Positions 24,055 through 33,619 of a DNA stretch of 64,000 nt are shown here, piece after piece (position 1 is the first letter of the stretch; each line of letters opens with the position of its first letter). The DNA is taken from NCBI GenBank assembly GCA_025174535.1, contig JALBUN010000001.1:434001-498000 (forward strand), given 5' to 3'. Under the pieces are notes generated by a model. That model had not been told where the DNA came from and made no database searches. It worked only from the letters and a program-made list of their open reading frames with translations. A program made the position numbers and the translations under genes. This stretch comes from Cantharellus purpuraceus. Its lineage: Eukaryota > Basidiomycota > Agaricomycetes > Cantharellales > Hydnaceae.

Positions 24055-25218
24055 ATGGATTTGAAAATGCCACAAATCTTTGAAGATATAAAAGCAATCA
24101 AAGGCTGGATAAGTGACAATGATGCACTGATAAAAGCTATGGCAAGTCAAATGGAAGTAAAAGATGAATTAATATCTGATCTTATAAATGTCAAGTCTTG
24201 GATGAGTGAAAAGGATAGGCAGATCACTATGCTTGAACAACAGGTTAATTCCCAGAGTCAGGAAATTCAGGTGCTTAAGAAACAGGTTGAGGAAAAAAAT
24301 ACAATTATAACTACTTTGACAGACAGGAAAGAGGATTTAGATGAATGGATGAGTGAAATGAATGATATTGTATCAGGATTTGGAACAGATATTCATAAAC
24401 TTCAGAGACAGGTTAATAGGTGTGTTGCCACAATATCAGACCATGGAACAGATATTCATCAACAGGTCAATACACATAATGCAGAGAATCTTATATTGGA
24501 CTATAGAACAGATATTCATAAACTTCAGAAACAGGTTAATAGATGTATTGCAACAATATCAGACATTGTGGAATGGAAATCTGAAGTGCATGAGTGGATT
24601 GTAGAAACAGATGATACTGTAGTGGAACTTGGAACAGACATTAATAAACTTCAGAAACAGGGTGATAAATATAAAGCAATAATATCTGAGATTGTTGACT
24701 GGAAATTTGATATGAATCACTGGGCTGGAAAACAAGAACAGGAGGTAACAAGGTTACAGGAAAATGGTACCAGAAAGGTGACATTTAAGATAGTGAAAAG
24801 AGGTGTAGACTATATACTTATAGACTCAGATCAGTCTTGTAGACTAAATAGAATGGAATTATTCATAAATGGTGAGCCTAGAAAACTATCTACAATATAT
24901 ACTAGAAAGAATGAAATGTCATCATATGACATAGATGGTAATAGGATTAATTTTCAAACATGGAAGCAAGGAATGACTCAAGGTTTAAGGCATCAAGAAA
25001 AAAGGTCTAATGAACGATCTCAAACTCCTAGTTCAAGGCATCAAGAAAAAAGGTCTAAGGAACGATCTGATTCAGACTCTGATCAATCTGATTCAGACTC
25101 TGATCAATCTGATTCAGACTCTGATCAATCTGATTCAGACTCTGATCAATCTGATTCAGACTCTGATCAATCTCAAATTCCTAGTTCAAGAAAAAGATGT
25201 AGAGGGAGAACCCAGTAA
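24055..25218 (+). CDS. Element D coiled-coil protein with SDSDSDQ repeat
   Basis: 387 residues, unspliced, starting at an ATG in an A-rich leader. Residues about 1-240 are a long heptad-rich coiled coil with an internal repeat: the unit GTDIHKLQKQVNRCIATIS recurs about four times with variations (HKLQRQVNRCVATIS, HKLQKQVNRCIATIS, NKLQKQGDKYKAIIS), each followed by a WKS/WKF turn. Residues about 250-310 form a folded-looking segment (VTFKIVKRGVDYILIDSDQS). A basic stretch (HQEKRSNERSQ, HQEKRSKERS) and five acidic SDSDSDQ units follow, then a basic end SSRKRCRGRTQ. Role unknown; a structural, Gag-like or DNA-binding partner of the transposase is possible but unproven. The frame is fully open, unlike the gypsy ORFs around it. 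Confidence 0.7.
   Translation: MDLKMPQIFEDIKAIKGWISDNDALIKAMASQMEVKDELISDLINVKSWMSEKDRQITMLEQQVNSQSQEIQVLKKQVEEKNTIITTLTDRKEDLDEWMSEMNDIVSGFGTDIHKLQRQVNRCVATISDHGTDIHQQVNTHNAENLILDYRTDIHKLQKQVNRCIATISDIVEWKSEVHEWIVETDDTVVELGTDINKLQKQGDKYKAIISEIVDWKFDMNHWAGKQEQEVTRLQENGTRKVTFKIVKRGVDYILIDSDQSCRLNRMELFINGEPRKLSTIYTRKNEMSSYDIDGNRINFQTWKQGMTQGLRHQEKRSNERSQTPSSRHQEKRSKERSDSDSDQSDSDSDQSDSDSDQSDSDSDQSDSDSDQSQIPSSRKRCRGRTQ
25068..25172 (+). repeat. 21-bp tandem repeat, about five units
   Basis: Unit TCTGATTCAGACTCTGATCAA, coding for SDSDSDQ in the preceding ORF. Units are nearly identical, so the array is probably young and variable. Confidence 0.9.
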
Positions 25219-25290
25219 TGTAAGCCTCCAAAGACGTAGGATACAAGGTCACCTTGGAGTGAATGGCTGTCCATGAGCAGTCTAATGATG

Positions 25291-25853
25291 TCCCTATCTG
25301 TCATTTCATTTCTCCATGATTTCCCCTTTAGTAGCTCAACTTCACACACTTCATCAGCTGGCTTGATCAGCATTTCTTGCATCATTTGCTCCTCATATTG
25401 TGTCGTTGTGCCCTGGGAATTTGTATATAAAAGGGCGCTAGTTTTCGCCTTTGGAATCAAAAAACAAGTTTTCAGCCGGCGCTCTAAAGTCAAAGTCCAA
25501 GCTCTAAGTCTACACTCTACATCACAATCCATCATCTCTACACTGAGGTAAAACACCTTGGTTCAACGATCAGATTTCCCTCCGCCACCGAGAGGTTGCT
25601 TCTCCTGAAACCAGCTTTCGCGTACCTCCCAACCGGGCTCCGCATTGTCATCCAGTCACAGAGCACGATCAGCCATCGGGACCGACATTTTGCTCCCATC
25701 CTCATCCAACCACAGAGCACTATCCCACTTACCTGTTACGTACCCCTCGCCTTGATTGATCTTTGGAGTGCTGAACAACTGCGTTACACACCGTCTGCTT
25801 GCTAGGACCATTTCGTGCAGGCTTATAGGATCTATTCCATAAGCGAACCGACA
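25291..25853. repeat. Dispersed repeat R1, copy in element D
   Basis: About 560 bp that recur at 62408-63000 in the same orientation. It contains the TATA-like text TTTGTATATAAAAGGG near 25421-25440 and a series of pyrimidine-rich CTCTAAG and CTACACTC motifs. It may be a promoter/LTR-type segment. On minus, a frame (25556 to 25173) could encode 127 residues that I do not recognise. No TG..CA ends or target duplication were found. Confidence 0.7.
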
Positions 25854-26345
25854 CCGAGTGACATCATCGGGCTGCTCAAGGACAACGATTCAATTATCTG
25901 GTACACCATGCCGCTGCAAAGTCTCACCTACTGTCTGCTCAGTAAGTGCATCATTATCAACCCTCACAGCCAAAAGGCTGTCCTTTGATAATGTGATCAA
26001 ACTGCTCCTGACAAGGTGACCTTCCATCCGACGTCATTACCATGATATGATAATATCCAATCGGCTGGTACACCTATTTAGCTATGCAGCAAAGAATTTG
26101 GAATGAAAGACTGGCAAGATAGGAAACAAGGAACTGGTAGAAGAATGATAGATGAAAGGACAGGGAATTCTGTATGGGACTTTGTTGTAGTATTCAGAAC
26201 GAGTGCATGCATCTGGCTATTGACAACTTTAGAAAATATATATAATTCAATTTATAAATATTAGATAAAAATATGGACATTCTGCTCTTCAGAACTATGC
26301 ACATATCTAGTAAATAAATTTTATATATCCTTCTTTATTGACATC

Positions 26346-26513
26346 ATGGGTAAAGATAAGAAGTGCAATGATTGGAGTTCTCATGATCTTTGGGATTATG
26401 GTATAATGGTTGACACACAATGGACTAAACAGTTTTTTGAGACAGATTTTAGAGATATTACTTTAGATACTGATGATGAGATCCTCAGTTTTGATTACAA
26501 AAAGATGATGTGA
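26346..26513 (+). CDS. Element D small ORF (55 aa)
   Basis: Acidic 55-residue frame starting MGKDKKCNDWSSHDLWDYG and ending DYKKMM. No family recognised. Listed because it lies in a run of short same-strand ORFs inside the element; it may be an exon or a remnant. Confidence 0.3.
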   Translation: MGKDKKCNDWSSHDLWDYGIMVDTQWTKQFFETDFRDITLDTDDEILSFDYKKMM

Positions 26514-26590
26514 AATGTTTAAAGGAGTCTTCAAGAAAATTTTTACATACTTAGATAAGGAAGAATAAGGGAAAAAGTGCTTTAGAGGAA

Positions 26591-26836
26591 ATGACAATAC
26601 CTTGCATTCAAACATCGAGAAAAGTCCCCCAGTTTTACCTAGTAACTGTTACAAGAGAGCTTGATCATGCTATCACAGAAGGGTTGTTTTCAGAAGTGAT
26701 AACAAATGTAAGGTGTTGTTTCCCTGTAACAGTAACAGGTATGAAACATATTAATAGTAGAAAGAATGTTCTACAGTGTTTTGAAGCATTTAAGAAGTTT
26801 GTAGATATACTTGATAGGAAATTAGATGAGAAATAA
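26591..26836 (+). CDS. Element D small ORF (81 aa)
   Basis: Starts MTIPCIQTSRKVPQFYLV and ends FVDILDRKLDEK. The middle reads REL...VITNVRCCFPVTVTGM, and an amphipathic helix forms the end. No family recognised. It could be spliced to the neighbouring small ORFs. Confidence 0.35.
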   Translation: MTIPCIQTSRKVPQFYLVTVTRELDHAITEGLFSEVITNVRCCFPVTVTGMKHINSRKNVLQCFEAFKKFVDILDRKLDEK

Positions 26837-26874
26837 TGAGTTTTGAAAATTAATATATAATAACCAGAGACACC

Positions 26875-27054
26875 ATGTTGAATATACCCGAGATTGGTGA
26901 TAAGGTATCATTTATCAATGCAAGAACACAAATGACAGTGACAGGTATTGTTACATTAGTAACTGGCACTTTGTCAGATGACACTTTGCTAATAACTGTT
27001 ACTTATGATGACAATGAGATTCAGCTACCACTACGTGCACTACAACAAGTATAA
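26875..27054 (+). CDS. Element D small ORF (59 aa)
   Basis: Starts MLNIPEIGDKVSFINARTQ and ends EIQLPLRALQQV. The pattern of alternating beta-like segments (MTVTGIVTLVTG, LLITVTYDDNEI) looks like a small SH3-like or tudor-like barrel, but this is only a visual impression. Confidence 0.35.
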   Translation: MLNIPEIGDKVSFINARTQMTVTGIVTLVTGTLSDDTLLITVTYDDNEIQLPLRALQQV

Positions 27055-27157
27055 GATAAATCAGATAAGTGAATATGCAATATTTTTATTCACTCAAATG
27101 AAGGCATGTGTGGTGATAGTGAAAAATTCAAATTACTTGGAAGTGCAATCATATAAC

Positions 27158-27329
27158 TACTACATCTGTAGTTACAGATTGTAAGGATATTAAATGTCCT
27201 AAGAGCTCTGAACATTCAAAAAATACTCATCATGATACTAATGGTACTTATTGTTGTGTGAACAAAAGTTCAAATCTTGAAATTATCCAAGTGAAAATAA
27301 ATGAAAAATGTTGTGAGTGTAGAAACTAG
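27158..27329 (+). other. Cysteine-rich coding remnant in element D
   Basis: The frame has no ATG of its own. It encodes a short Cys-rich segment (TDCKDIKCPKSSEHS, GTYCCVNKSSN, INEKCCECRN) ending in TAG. An upstream piece in another frame (CGDSEKFKLLGS, about 27110-27150) may belong to it, which would imply a frameshift or splice. Confidence 0.3.
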
Positions 27330-27347
27330 GACTTTTAAATCAACTCC

Positions 27348-27998
27348 TTATGAGGATTCTTTGAACATCTGATTTCTTATACTTTGGAATATAATGTCAA
27401 TAGCATTAGAACACTCTTCAAACTGAGCTTCTATGCTGTATCCAGAGGAAGGATATACAACAATTGAAACACCCTGATTGTTATTGGTGGTTTCATATAA
27501 TTTTAACCTACCATCCTTAGTTATGATCATACCATAGATTGTGATTTTACTTTTCTTGAAAACTCTCTGCTGTTGTTTCAATGCAACAACCATTGATGTA
27601 ACCAAATTGTTATACACATCACAGTTCTTACAAGTTTCCCCAGCAATAGAAATATCACACTTCTTGCCAGTTTCTCTAGCAATAGAAATATTACAACTAG
27701 GCAGATTATCCTGTTGCATGGTTTGCAGACTTGACATACAATGATTTTGTTGAATCCAGGTTGAATTACTTATTTCATTGCCCTTTTCAATCATCTTATT
27801 GTACAGTGCTTCTGGTGTTTTATCTCTTTCCTGAGAAACCGATCCAGCTGGAAAGAAGTCCTTTGGGGGATTTCTTAATCTGAATTTTATGTAGATGGTG
27901 TCAGAGTCTATATACAAAGGATTTTCATCATCCTCTGGTTCTTTTTTAACAAAGACAGTAGATATTTTACGAACAACTTGCTTAGAGACAGACAACAT
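27348..27998 (-). CDS. Element D divergent ORF (216 aa)
   Basis: Open frame of 216 residues from ATG at 27998, transcribed away from the transposase across a 96-bp A+T-rich gap that probably acts as a two-way promoter. Near the N-terminus VKKEPEDDE matches a sumoylation consensus (hydrophobic-K-x-E) followed by acidic residues. A small internal repeat (CNISIARETGKK, CDISIAGETCKN) is present. The C-terminal part (KSKITIYGMIITKDGRLKL, SIVVYPSSGYSIEAQFEE) looks like a folded alpha/beta domain. No family recognised. Confidence 0.55.
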   Translation of the reverse strand: MLSVSKQVVRKISTVFVKKEPEDDENPLYIDSDTIYIKFRLRNPPKDFFPAGSVSQERDKTPEALYNKMIEKGNEISNSTWIQQNHCMSSLQTMQQDNLPSCNISIARETGKKCDISIAGETCKNCDVYNNLVTSMVVALKQQQRVFKKSKITIYGMIITKDGRLKLYETTNNNQGVSIVVYPSSGYSIEAQFEECSNAIDIIFQSIRNQMFKESS

Positions 27999-28094
27999 AG
28001 CTTCATAGAATAAATATTATTTAATTTAAAATTCAATTATCAAAAAAATGAACATATTTTTGTTTTACTGTAATATAAGAGTATCTTAGTCAAA

Positions 28095-29575
28095 ATGCCC
28101 TCAGACCAGCAAAAACGCACAAAGGAGCAAAAAGAGAAAGAGCAAAAAGAGAAAGAAGAAAAAGAGCTTCAGCAACTTAAAATGTGGAATGATCAAAGGG
28201 ACAGAGCATATAATAAGTTGATGGACAATCATTGGAATTTTCTATACACAAAGTGGCCTGTCTTAGAACACAAAAAATATCATAGAACAAAACTAAAAGA
28301 TATGAATGACATGGATGATGTAAAAAAAGTAGTATATAACAAGCTTGGACCAATACCAGTATTTTTCTTTCTTGTGGTATTGTTTTCAGTTGAAGAACAT
28401 TCTACACCTTATAGAGAGATAGAAAAAGGCTTGTTAGTACTATATCATCTACTCAAAGGTCCTACTTATGAAGAAATAGGAAATTTCATGCCATCAAGTA
28501 GCTTTTATGATGTTCATAAGGAATTTTATGGTCGTCTGCATCATCTTAACTTTGATCTAGATAAACAAGTTACTGATTCACTGCGTACAATGTTCTCAAA
28601 TATAATAATAAGGATATTATCAGCTCTTATAAAGAATCCTCCAAAAATGGAATCAGTGACATTACTTCTTGATGGTCATGATACAAGAGGAATTTTGATT
28701 GGATCGACATCTGAAGAGGGGTACTCACATAAATTTAAAAAGGCAGGATTTCGTACTCAAGTATGCATTGACATTAATCAAATGGTTCTATTCACCTCAC
28801 CTTCATTGGCATGTAAACTAAATCCTGATGCAAAAATGTTTGTAGAGATGGCTGTATGGAATAAAATAGATAAGAATGATCAGATAGGCTTTGATGGAGC
28901 TTATCCATCTGCTATTCCAGAAGTAGTAAAGGCAAGTATATTAAAGCCTAAGAACTTCTTTTATCCTTTTCGGAAGCCAAAAATGTTGAACTTAAACCTG
29001 AAGAAAAGATTTTTAATAAGAAGTTTGGTGCCTTTAGTTCAACAGTAGAAGCATTCTTTGGAGGGTTTGCAATATTGTTTGAAAAATTTGATAATAAGAG
29101 ATCTATTAGAACTACAAATCCTGCTGTCTTTAATCTGGAATTAAAGGTAGCATGTCTATTATGGAATATTAAGAAATTTGTAGAACTACGTAAGATCAAA
29201 CCATCCCCTTATCATGAAAAATGGTGTGAACAATATTTTGATTACCCTGAGGAAGAGGACCCAGATATTGAGCCACCCAGATCATTACTGGAAAGAGCAG
29301 AAGATGTTGACAAGATGACTCTATCTCAACAACGACTATTAGAAAGATGTGAGTATGATGTGGAGATGCATTATGAGACTGAAAATGAAGTAGAACAAAT
29401 AATAAGGCAAATAAAAAGGAAAGTACGTAGAATATTTAGTTAAATGGAAATGTTATGCAGAGAAAACTTGGGAAGCAACATCAAGCTTTAAATCTACAGA
29501 ATGTATTAAAGAGTATTGGAAAGACAATAGTAATAGTATTATTGTATACCTATGCTACATTCAACTGTAAATTTT
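28095..29575 (+). pseudogene. DDE transposase (DDE_Tnp_4-like) with C-terminal chromodomain
   Basis: Residues 1-30 are a Lys/Glu-rich helix. The catalytic fold follows, with LLLDGHDTRG (Asp ~193), the strand GYSHKFKKAGFRTQV that resembles the YSHKFK segment of PIF/Harbinger-type transposases, GFDGAYP (Asp ~267), and VEAFFGGFAILFEKF (likely catalytic Glu). After an acidic linker the end reads NEVEQIIRQIK and, in the next frame, EYLVKWKCYAEKTWEA then KEYWKD, the chromodomain pattern ending near 29575. Two frame changes are needed: in the A-run near 28980 (PFRKPK to VELKPEEKIF) and in the A-run near 29415. Both are homopolymers, so sequencing error, recent decay or programmed shifting remain possible. 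The intact protein would be about 490 residues. Confidence 0.72.
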
Positions 29576-29625
29576 TTTCCCAGAATAAAATTGAATATTT
29601 GTATGTTTTATACTTATAGGTATCT

Positions 29626-30123
29626 ATGGAGACTGATCCATTACTGAAACAGCGTCTCAATCAACAGTTTTACCAAAAGCCTTTTCACAGCAATCCACAC
29701 CGGCTAGCTAATTGTGCAACGTGTGACTGGTACCCCTTTGGGCAGTATCTGGACCGTTCATATGCTGAAGGTGAAGTGTTCCAGCTTTCAAAGTATCCTC
29801 ATATCAAATATGTATTTCTTGGTCTACAACCTGATAAAATAGGCTATAATGAAAGTGATCCTATTTTTGTAGCAGAATTTGCAGGTTTTCTGAATAAAAC
29901 CAACAGATTTGTAAGTGGTTCTGATCCAACCTCTGGATATGCACACATTATAACCACACATGTGAATCAGGCGTTTGTTAGACAGCCAGGCCCAGATATA
30001 AATAGGCAGAAACTATATCTTGGCCGTACAGTGCACATGATCTACATAACTAGTATTGGTATACTATTGGCTTTGCTGTGTTGGACAGTGTCCAGACATA
30101 CCAATGAAGATAAGAATTCATAA
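29626..30123 (+). CDS. Element D membrane-anchored protein (165 aa)
   Basis: Open frame from ATG at 29626 to TAA at 30121-30123, just inside the right terminal repeat. The N-terminal ~130 residues are soluble-looking (HRLANCATCDWYPFGQYLDR, YVFLGLQPDKIGYNES). A single hydrophobic span, IYITSIGILLALLCWTV, lies near the C-terminus with a short charged tail. It looks like a tail-anchored protein. No family recognised. A membrane protein is unexpected cargo for a DNA transposon. Confidence 0.55.
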   Translation: METDPLLKQRLNQQFYQKPFHSNPHRLANCATCDWYPFGQYLDRSYAEGEVFQLSKYPHIKYVFLGLQPDKIGYNESDPIFVAEFAGFLNKTNRFVSGSDPTSGYAHIITTHVNQAFVRQPGPDINRQKLYLGRTVHMIYITSIGILLALLCWTVSRHTNEDKNS

Positions 30124-30200
30124 TGGCATGTCTAAATCTATGGAGAAAGAAGCTTGTTGATGATATAAGGTGATGATTTTTGTTTTTAAAATGACCTCCC

Positions 30201-30772
30201 TAGACACTTGTTCGGAATCATGTCAGTATACAATATTCTGATGTATATGAGATATACATCAGAATTTCAATGATACATAAAGCCAGGGAGTTACAATTTG
30301 GATATCTTAAAAGATTTCGGATGTGTGAAATTTTCATAAATATAAACATATATTCTATATTTTAATAAACTTTTAAAGATAAGACATTTGGTTGAGATGA
30401 ACATAATTATTTACATGGATATAATAGGAATGTATGTATTAATATAATTGGTATTATATAGGGTATTTAGATATACAAATACCAGGTGGGGATTAAAGAT
30501 AGTTCAAATTATGTTATAAGTATTGTATAAGAAAGAATCAATGATATTTGGATGTTCCTTCAAGAGAGTTGCCACCACTAAATCAGGAAAAAAAGAATTA
30601 TTTTTGAGAATTATGCCAAAATATCAAAATATGTTTTAATCTAGTATATTGTGTAAAATTTGAGAATCATGTTGAAATATGAAAATAAGTTTGAATTGAA
30701 GTGTATTGTATAAAATTTGAGGAAAATAGGTTGTACATACGTATTTGTTGTATTTCTGAATAAGCGTCTTAG
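30201..30772 (+). repeat. Element D terminal direct repeat, right
   Basis: 572 bp, the partner of 22959-23530. It starts TAGACACTTG (one change from the left copy) and ends GCGTCTTAG. It is followed immediately by LTR-B sequence beginning AGAGTTAGG. Confidence 0.93.
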
Positions 30773-31130
30773 AGAGTTAGGATTGGACTTAGGAACTAGG
30801 CGTGATTTGATATTTGAACTGGGGAATGAAGTCCCCAGTCAGGCAACTTAAATACATATTTGAAATCTAATAATAATTACTCTGGTGATGGGTCTCCAAG
30901 GCTGATGGCCTTACATGAGTATGTCCGAGTCCAACAGGGATGGATGTCCGGGTTCCTATGGTGATGCTGATGCATCAATCGGAACCGGAGACGGATGGGT
31001 GGAATTGGCGGTGACAATCAGACCGGTAGATGGAGACGTGGCGGTTTCCAAATGGAGTATAGATTTCATATGCATGGGGATCTGAGTGGATCAGACGGGG
31101 ATCTGGTCGTTAATGAATATAGTCATAACA
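30773..31130 (-). repeat. Partial LTR of gypsy-B
   Basis: LTR-B sequence truncated on the left by element D and ending ATAGTCATAACA at 31130. It abuts the gypsy-B RT directly, so an internal deletion or LTR insertion removed the remainder of pol. Confidence 0.85.
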
Positions 31131-33619
31131 AATTCACATTTGTCAGCATGGGTGAAGAGGCCATGTTTTTGGAGACATCAGAGTACTTCTCGGACGTGTG
31201 TCCGATGTTCTTCTTCGTTATCTGAATATACCAAAATGTCATCCAAGTAAACGAGGATGGTAACATCGAGGAGGTCGGTGAAGGTATCATACATGAACCG
31301 CTGGAAGGTGGCCAGAGCATTGGTTAGTCCAAAGGGCATGACACACCATTCAAAAGATTTATATTGAGTACGGAAAGTTGTTTTCCACTCATCGCCTTTT
31401 TGGATGCAGACTAGATGGTAGGCATGTTGGAGATCTATTTTGGAATAGATCTTAGCCTTTCATGGGCTCTTGAGTAGGTCTGTGGGGTATTGGGTATTGG
31501 TCTTTCTTAGTGATCTTGTTGAGTCCATGGAAGTCAATGCATAGATGGAGTGATCTGTCCTTTTTGTGGACAAATAGGACCAGAGCTCCATGGGGGGATA
31601 AGGATGGGTGGATGAAGCCTGTGGCCAAGTTCTTGTCTATGAATGTCTGGAGAGCCAGTAGCTCTTTTTGGGATAATGAGTAGATAGGGCCAAGTGGAGG
31701 GGTGGAGTTGTCATCCAACTCAATCTTGAGATCATATGGTCGGTGTTCTGCTAGGGAGTCAGCTTTAGACTTGCTGAACACATCAGCAAACTCATGATAC
31801 TCCTTAGGAACCATAGATAGGTCCAGTGGAGTTGATCAAGCAGAACGGGTGGCAAGGAGCATTGGATCAGAGAGATGAACCTGGAACATTTGTGAGCCAT
31901 CCAGTTTGCTTAGTCTGGCGAAGACCATAGTGTCCACCATTGATATAGATGGAGGGGTAGAGGGAGTATCTATCAGAGCAGAGTCAGCGGAGGTGGAAGA
32001 TAATTTCGCACCTAAAGTTGCTGGTGATGTCAGGGATGACACAGCCTGTACTGGGGAACGGAATGTGATATGGCCCAATGCCCAGTCAATCAACAGATTG
32101 TAGCGGGTGAGCCAATTATGTCTGAGAACCACAGAACAGCTGGAGTCAAGCAGGGTAACATAGAATGTAAGGTTCTGGATTTCTCCACAGAAAAATGGAT
32201 CGGCAGATCTATAGCTCGTGAAATAACAGCATTAGTAGTGCCATCAAATAATCGGAGTGATATCAGAGTTATGGTGTATGTATGGAGTTTATGTAAATCA
32301 GAAAAAGAGGAATCAAGGGAACAGTGAGTAGAACCAGAGTCAATTAATGCTTGGATAGCGATATCGGGAATGGAGTTGGAGTAGATGAGGAGGGTAAGGG
32401 AGTTGGAGTGGGAAAGAGTGGATGCATTCAGGTGGACCTCATTTGTTGTATGGGGAGTACCAACACAGCCCTCAGCCTGTACAGAGGCTAGAGGACTGCT
32501 TACTATTTTTTTGGGTCCATCGCCTTGGCAGCATGGCCCTTTGCCTTTGCTGCAGACGAGGTTGCCTTGTTGCAATCCTTGGCTTGGTGGCCAGGCTTTC
32601 CGCAGAACAGACAGAGGTTGTTGTCCATGCAGCGCTGGCGTTCCTGCTGGGTAAGTTTTCCATCTTTCCCCAACTTGGTGGAGAGGTCCGGAGTACTCTT
32701 GCGAGCTCCAGAGTTATTGCCGGTACCAGAGTTGTTCTGACCGGAACCGGAAGCAGCAGCATTACCAGTGTTTGACTTCTGGCCTGAGTTGGGGGTGGTC
32801 TTCTTATCAGCCCCCTTGTTGGACTTTGGGGTCTTGTCCGATGATTTGTCCGATTTGTTGTTAGCCAAATTTTCATGGGAGACCTCGGATTGACGTTCCC
32901 AATAACGGGTGTCGATGGATTGGGTGAGCTTACAATGGTTAACCAAAGTATCTGGCTTACCGACGTGTGATATCTCATCCTTGATGCAGGATGGGAGTCC
33001 AACGTAAAATTGGTGTTGGAGTGCGGTGTTGCCCCATTGGACTTTCAGGGTTAGTTGCTGGAAACTCACAATGCATTTTGCGATCTTGTGATTTTCCTTC
33101 ATCTGAAGTCGATTGAGTTCATTCTTGGTGTTGGCCTCAGGGTTGTAAGGACTGAAATTGGTCCAAAGTTCGGAGAGTAGTCTTCTGACCATATTGGGTC
33201 ATCAGAGTCGTCCATGAGCGCTGGCTCGAAGTAGTCCAGTGCGGTGCCCTTGAGATAGGACATGGTGAAGGTGACCTTTGCCCGATTGGATGTGAACGTG
33301 TCGGGGCAGTCACGGAAATTCAACCAGCATTGCACCAAGAATGGGTTGGAGCCATCAAATGGGTCAGGTTCCTGGACCTTGGTCTGGGACTTAGGAGCTT
33401 GTGGGGTATGGATGGTGAGCAGGGAGATGGCTTGCGCCAGATTTGGGGAGGGCAGAGTATTGTCCTCTTCATTGACAGCCTCTATGTGGTCTGTCAGTTC
33501 TTCGACAACCTTGGGGATGGTGTCAATGCTGGGAGCAGGCACCTCAATGGTTCGTGCACATTTGGAATTGGCGGTGGATTGTGGCATTGGTAGGAGTGAG
33601 TATGGTAGTTCAAATATAC
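31131..33619 (-). pseudogene. gypsy-B gag, protease and partial RT
   Basis: Read on minus. Gag starts near 33701 (inside the LTR) with MTHPNSHSDSNRHSN and runs through the capsid-like part (NFRDCPDTFTSNRAKVTFTM, YLKGTALDYFEPAL) to a zinc knuckle CLFCGKPGHQAKDC. Protease has the active site ALIDSGSTHCSLD. RT starts [16 protein letters not shown] with the [28 protein letters not shown] and [15 protein letters not shown] blocks. Frames break several times. RT stops at THADKCEF before the region that leads into RNase H. Confidence 0.9.

Larger units (their letters stand above)
22959..30772 (+). mobile_element. Element D: 7.8-kb DNA transposon-like unit with long direct repeats
   Basis: Bounded by two 572-bp direct repeats that differ at only about ten positions by eye. 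Each repeat is itself edged by a short imperfect inverted repeat (GACGCTTGTTCGG against GACGCTTATTCAG), and the last bases on the right are GCGTCTTAG. Inside lie a DDE transposase with chromodomain, a coiled-coil protein, small ORFs, a divergent ORF and a membrane-anchored ORF. Coding DNA is strongly AT-rich compared with the neighbouring gypsy elements and host genes. It sits between LTR-B sequences whose broken ends do not form a simple target duplication, so its arrival involved rearrangement. Lack of RT and integrase argues against an LTR retrotransposon. Confidence 0.75.

Noticed and set aside
29417..29460. An intron GTACGT...GCAG instead of a frameshift before the chromodomain
   Set aside because: Such splicing would remove the EYLVKWKC core that makes the chromodomain recognisable.
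22959..30772. Element D as an ordinary LTR retrotransposon
   Set aside because: The repeats do not have TG..CA ends, and no gag zinc knuckle, RT, RNase H or integrase is present; the recombinase is a DDE transposase.
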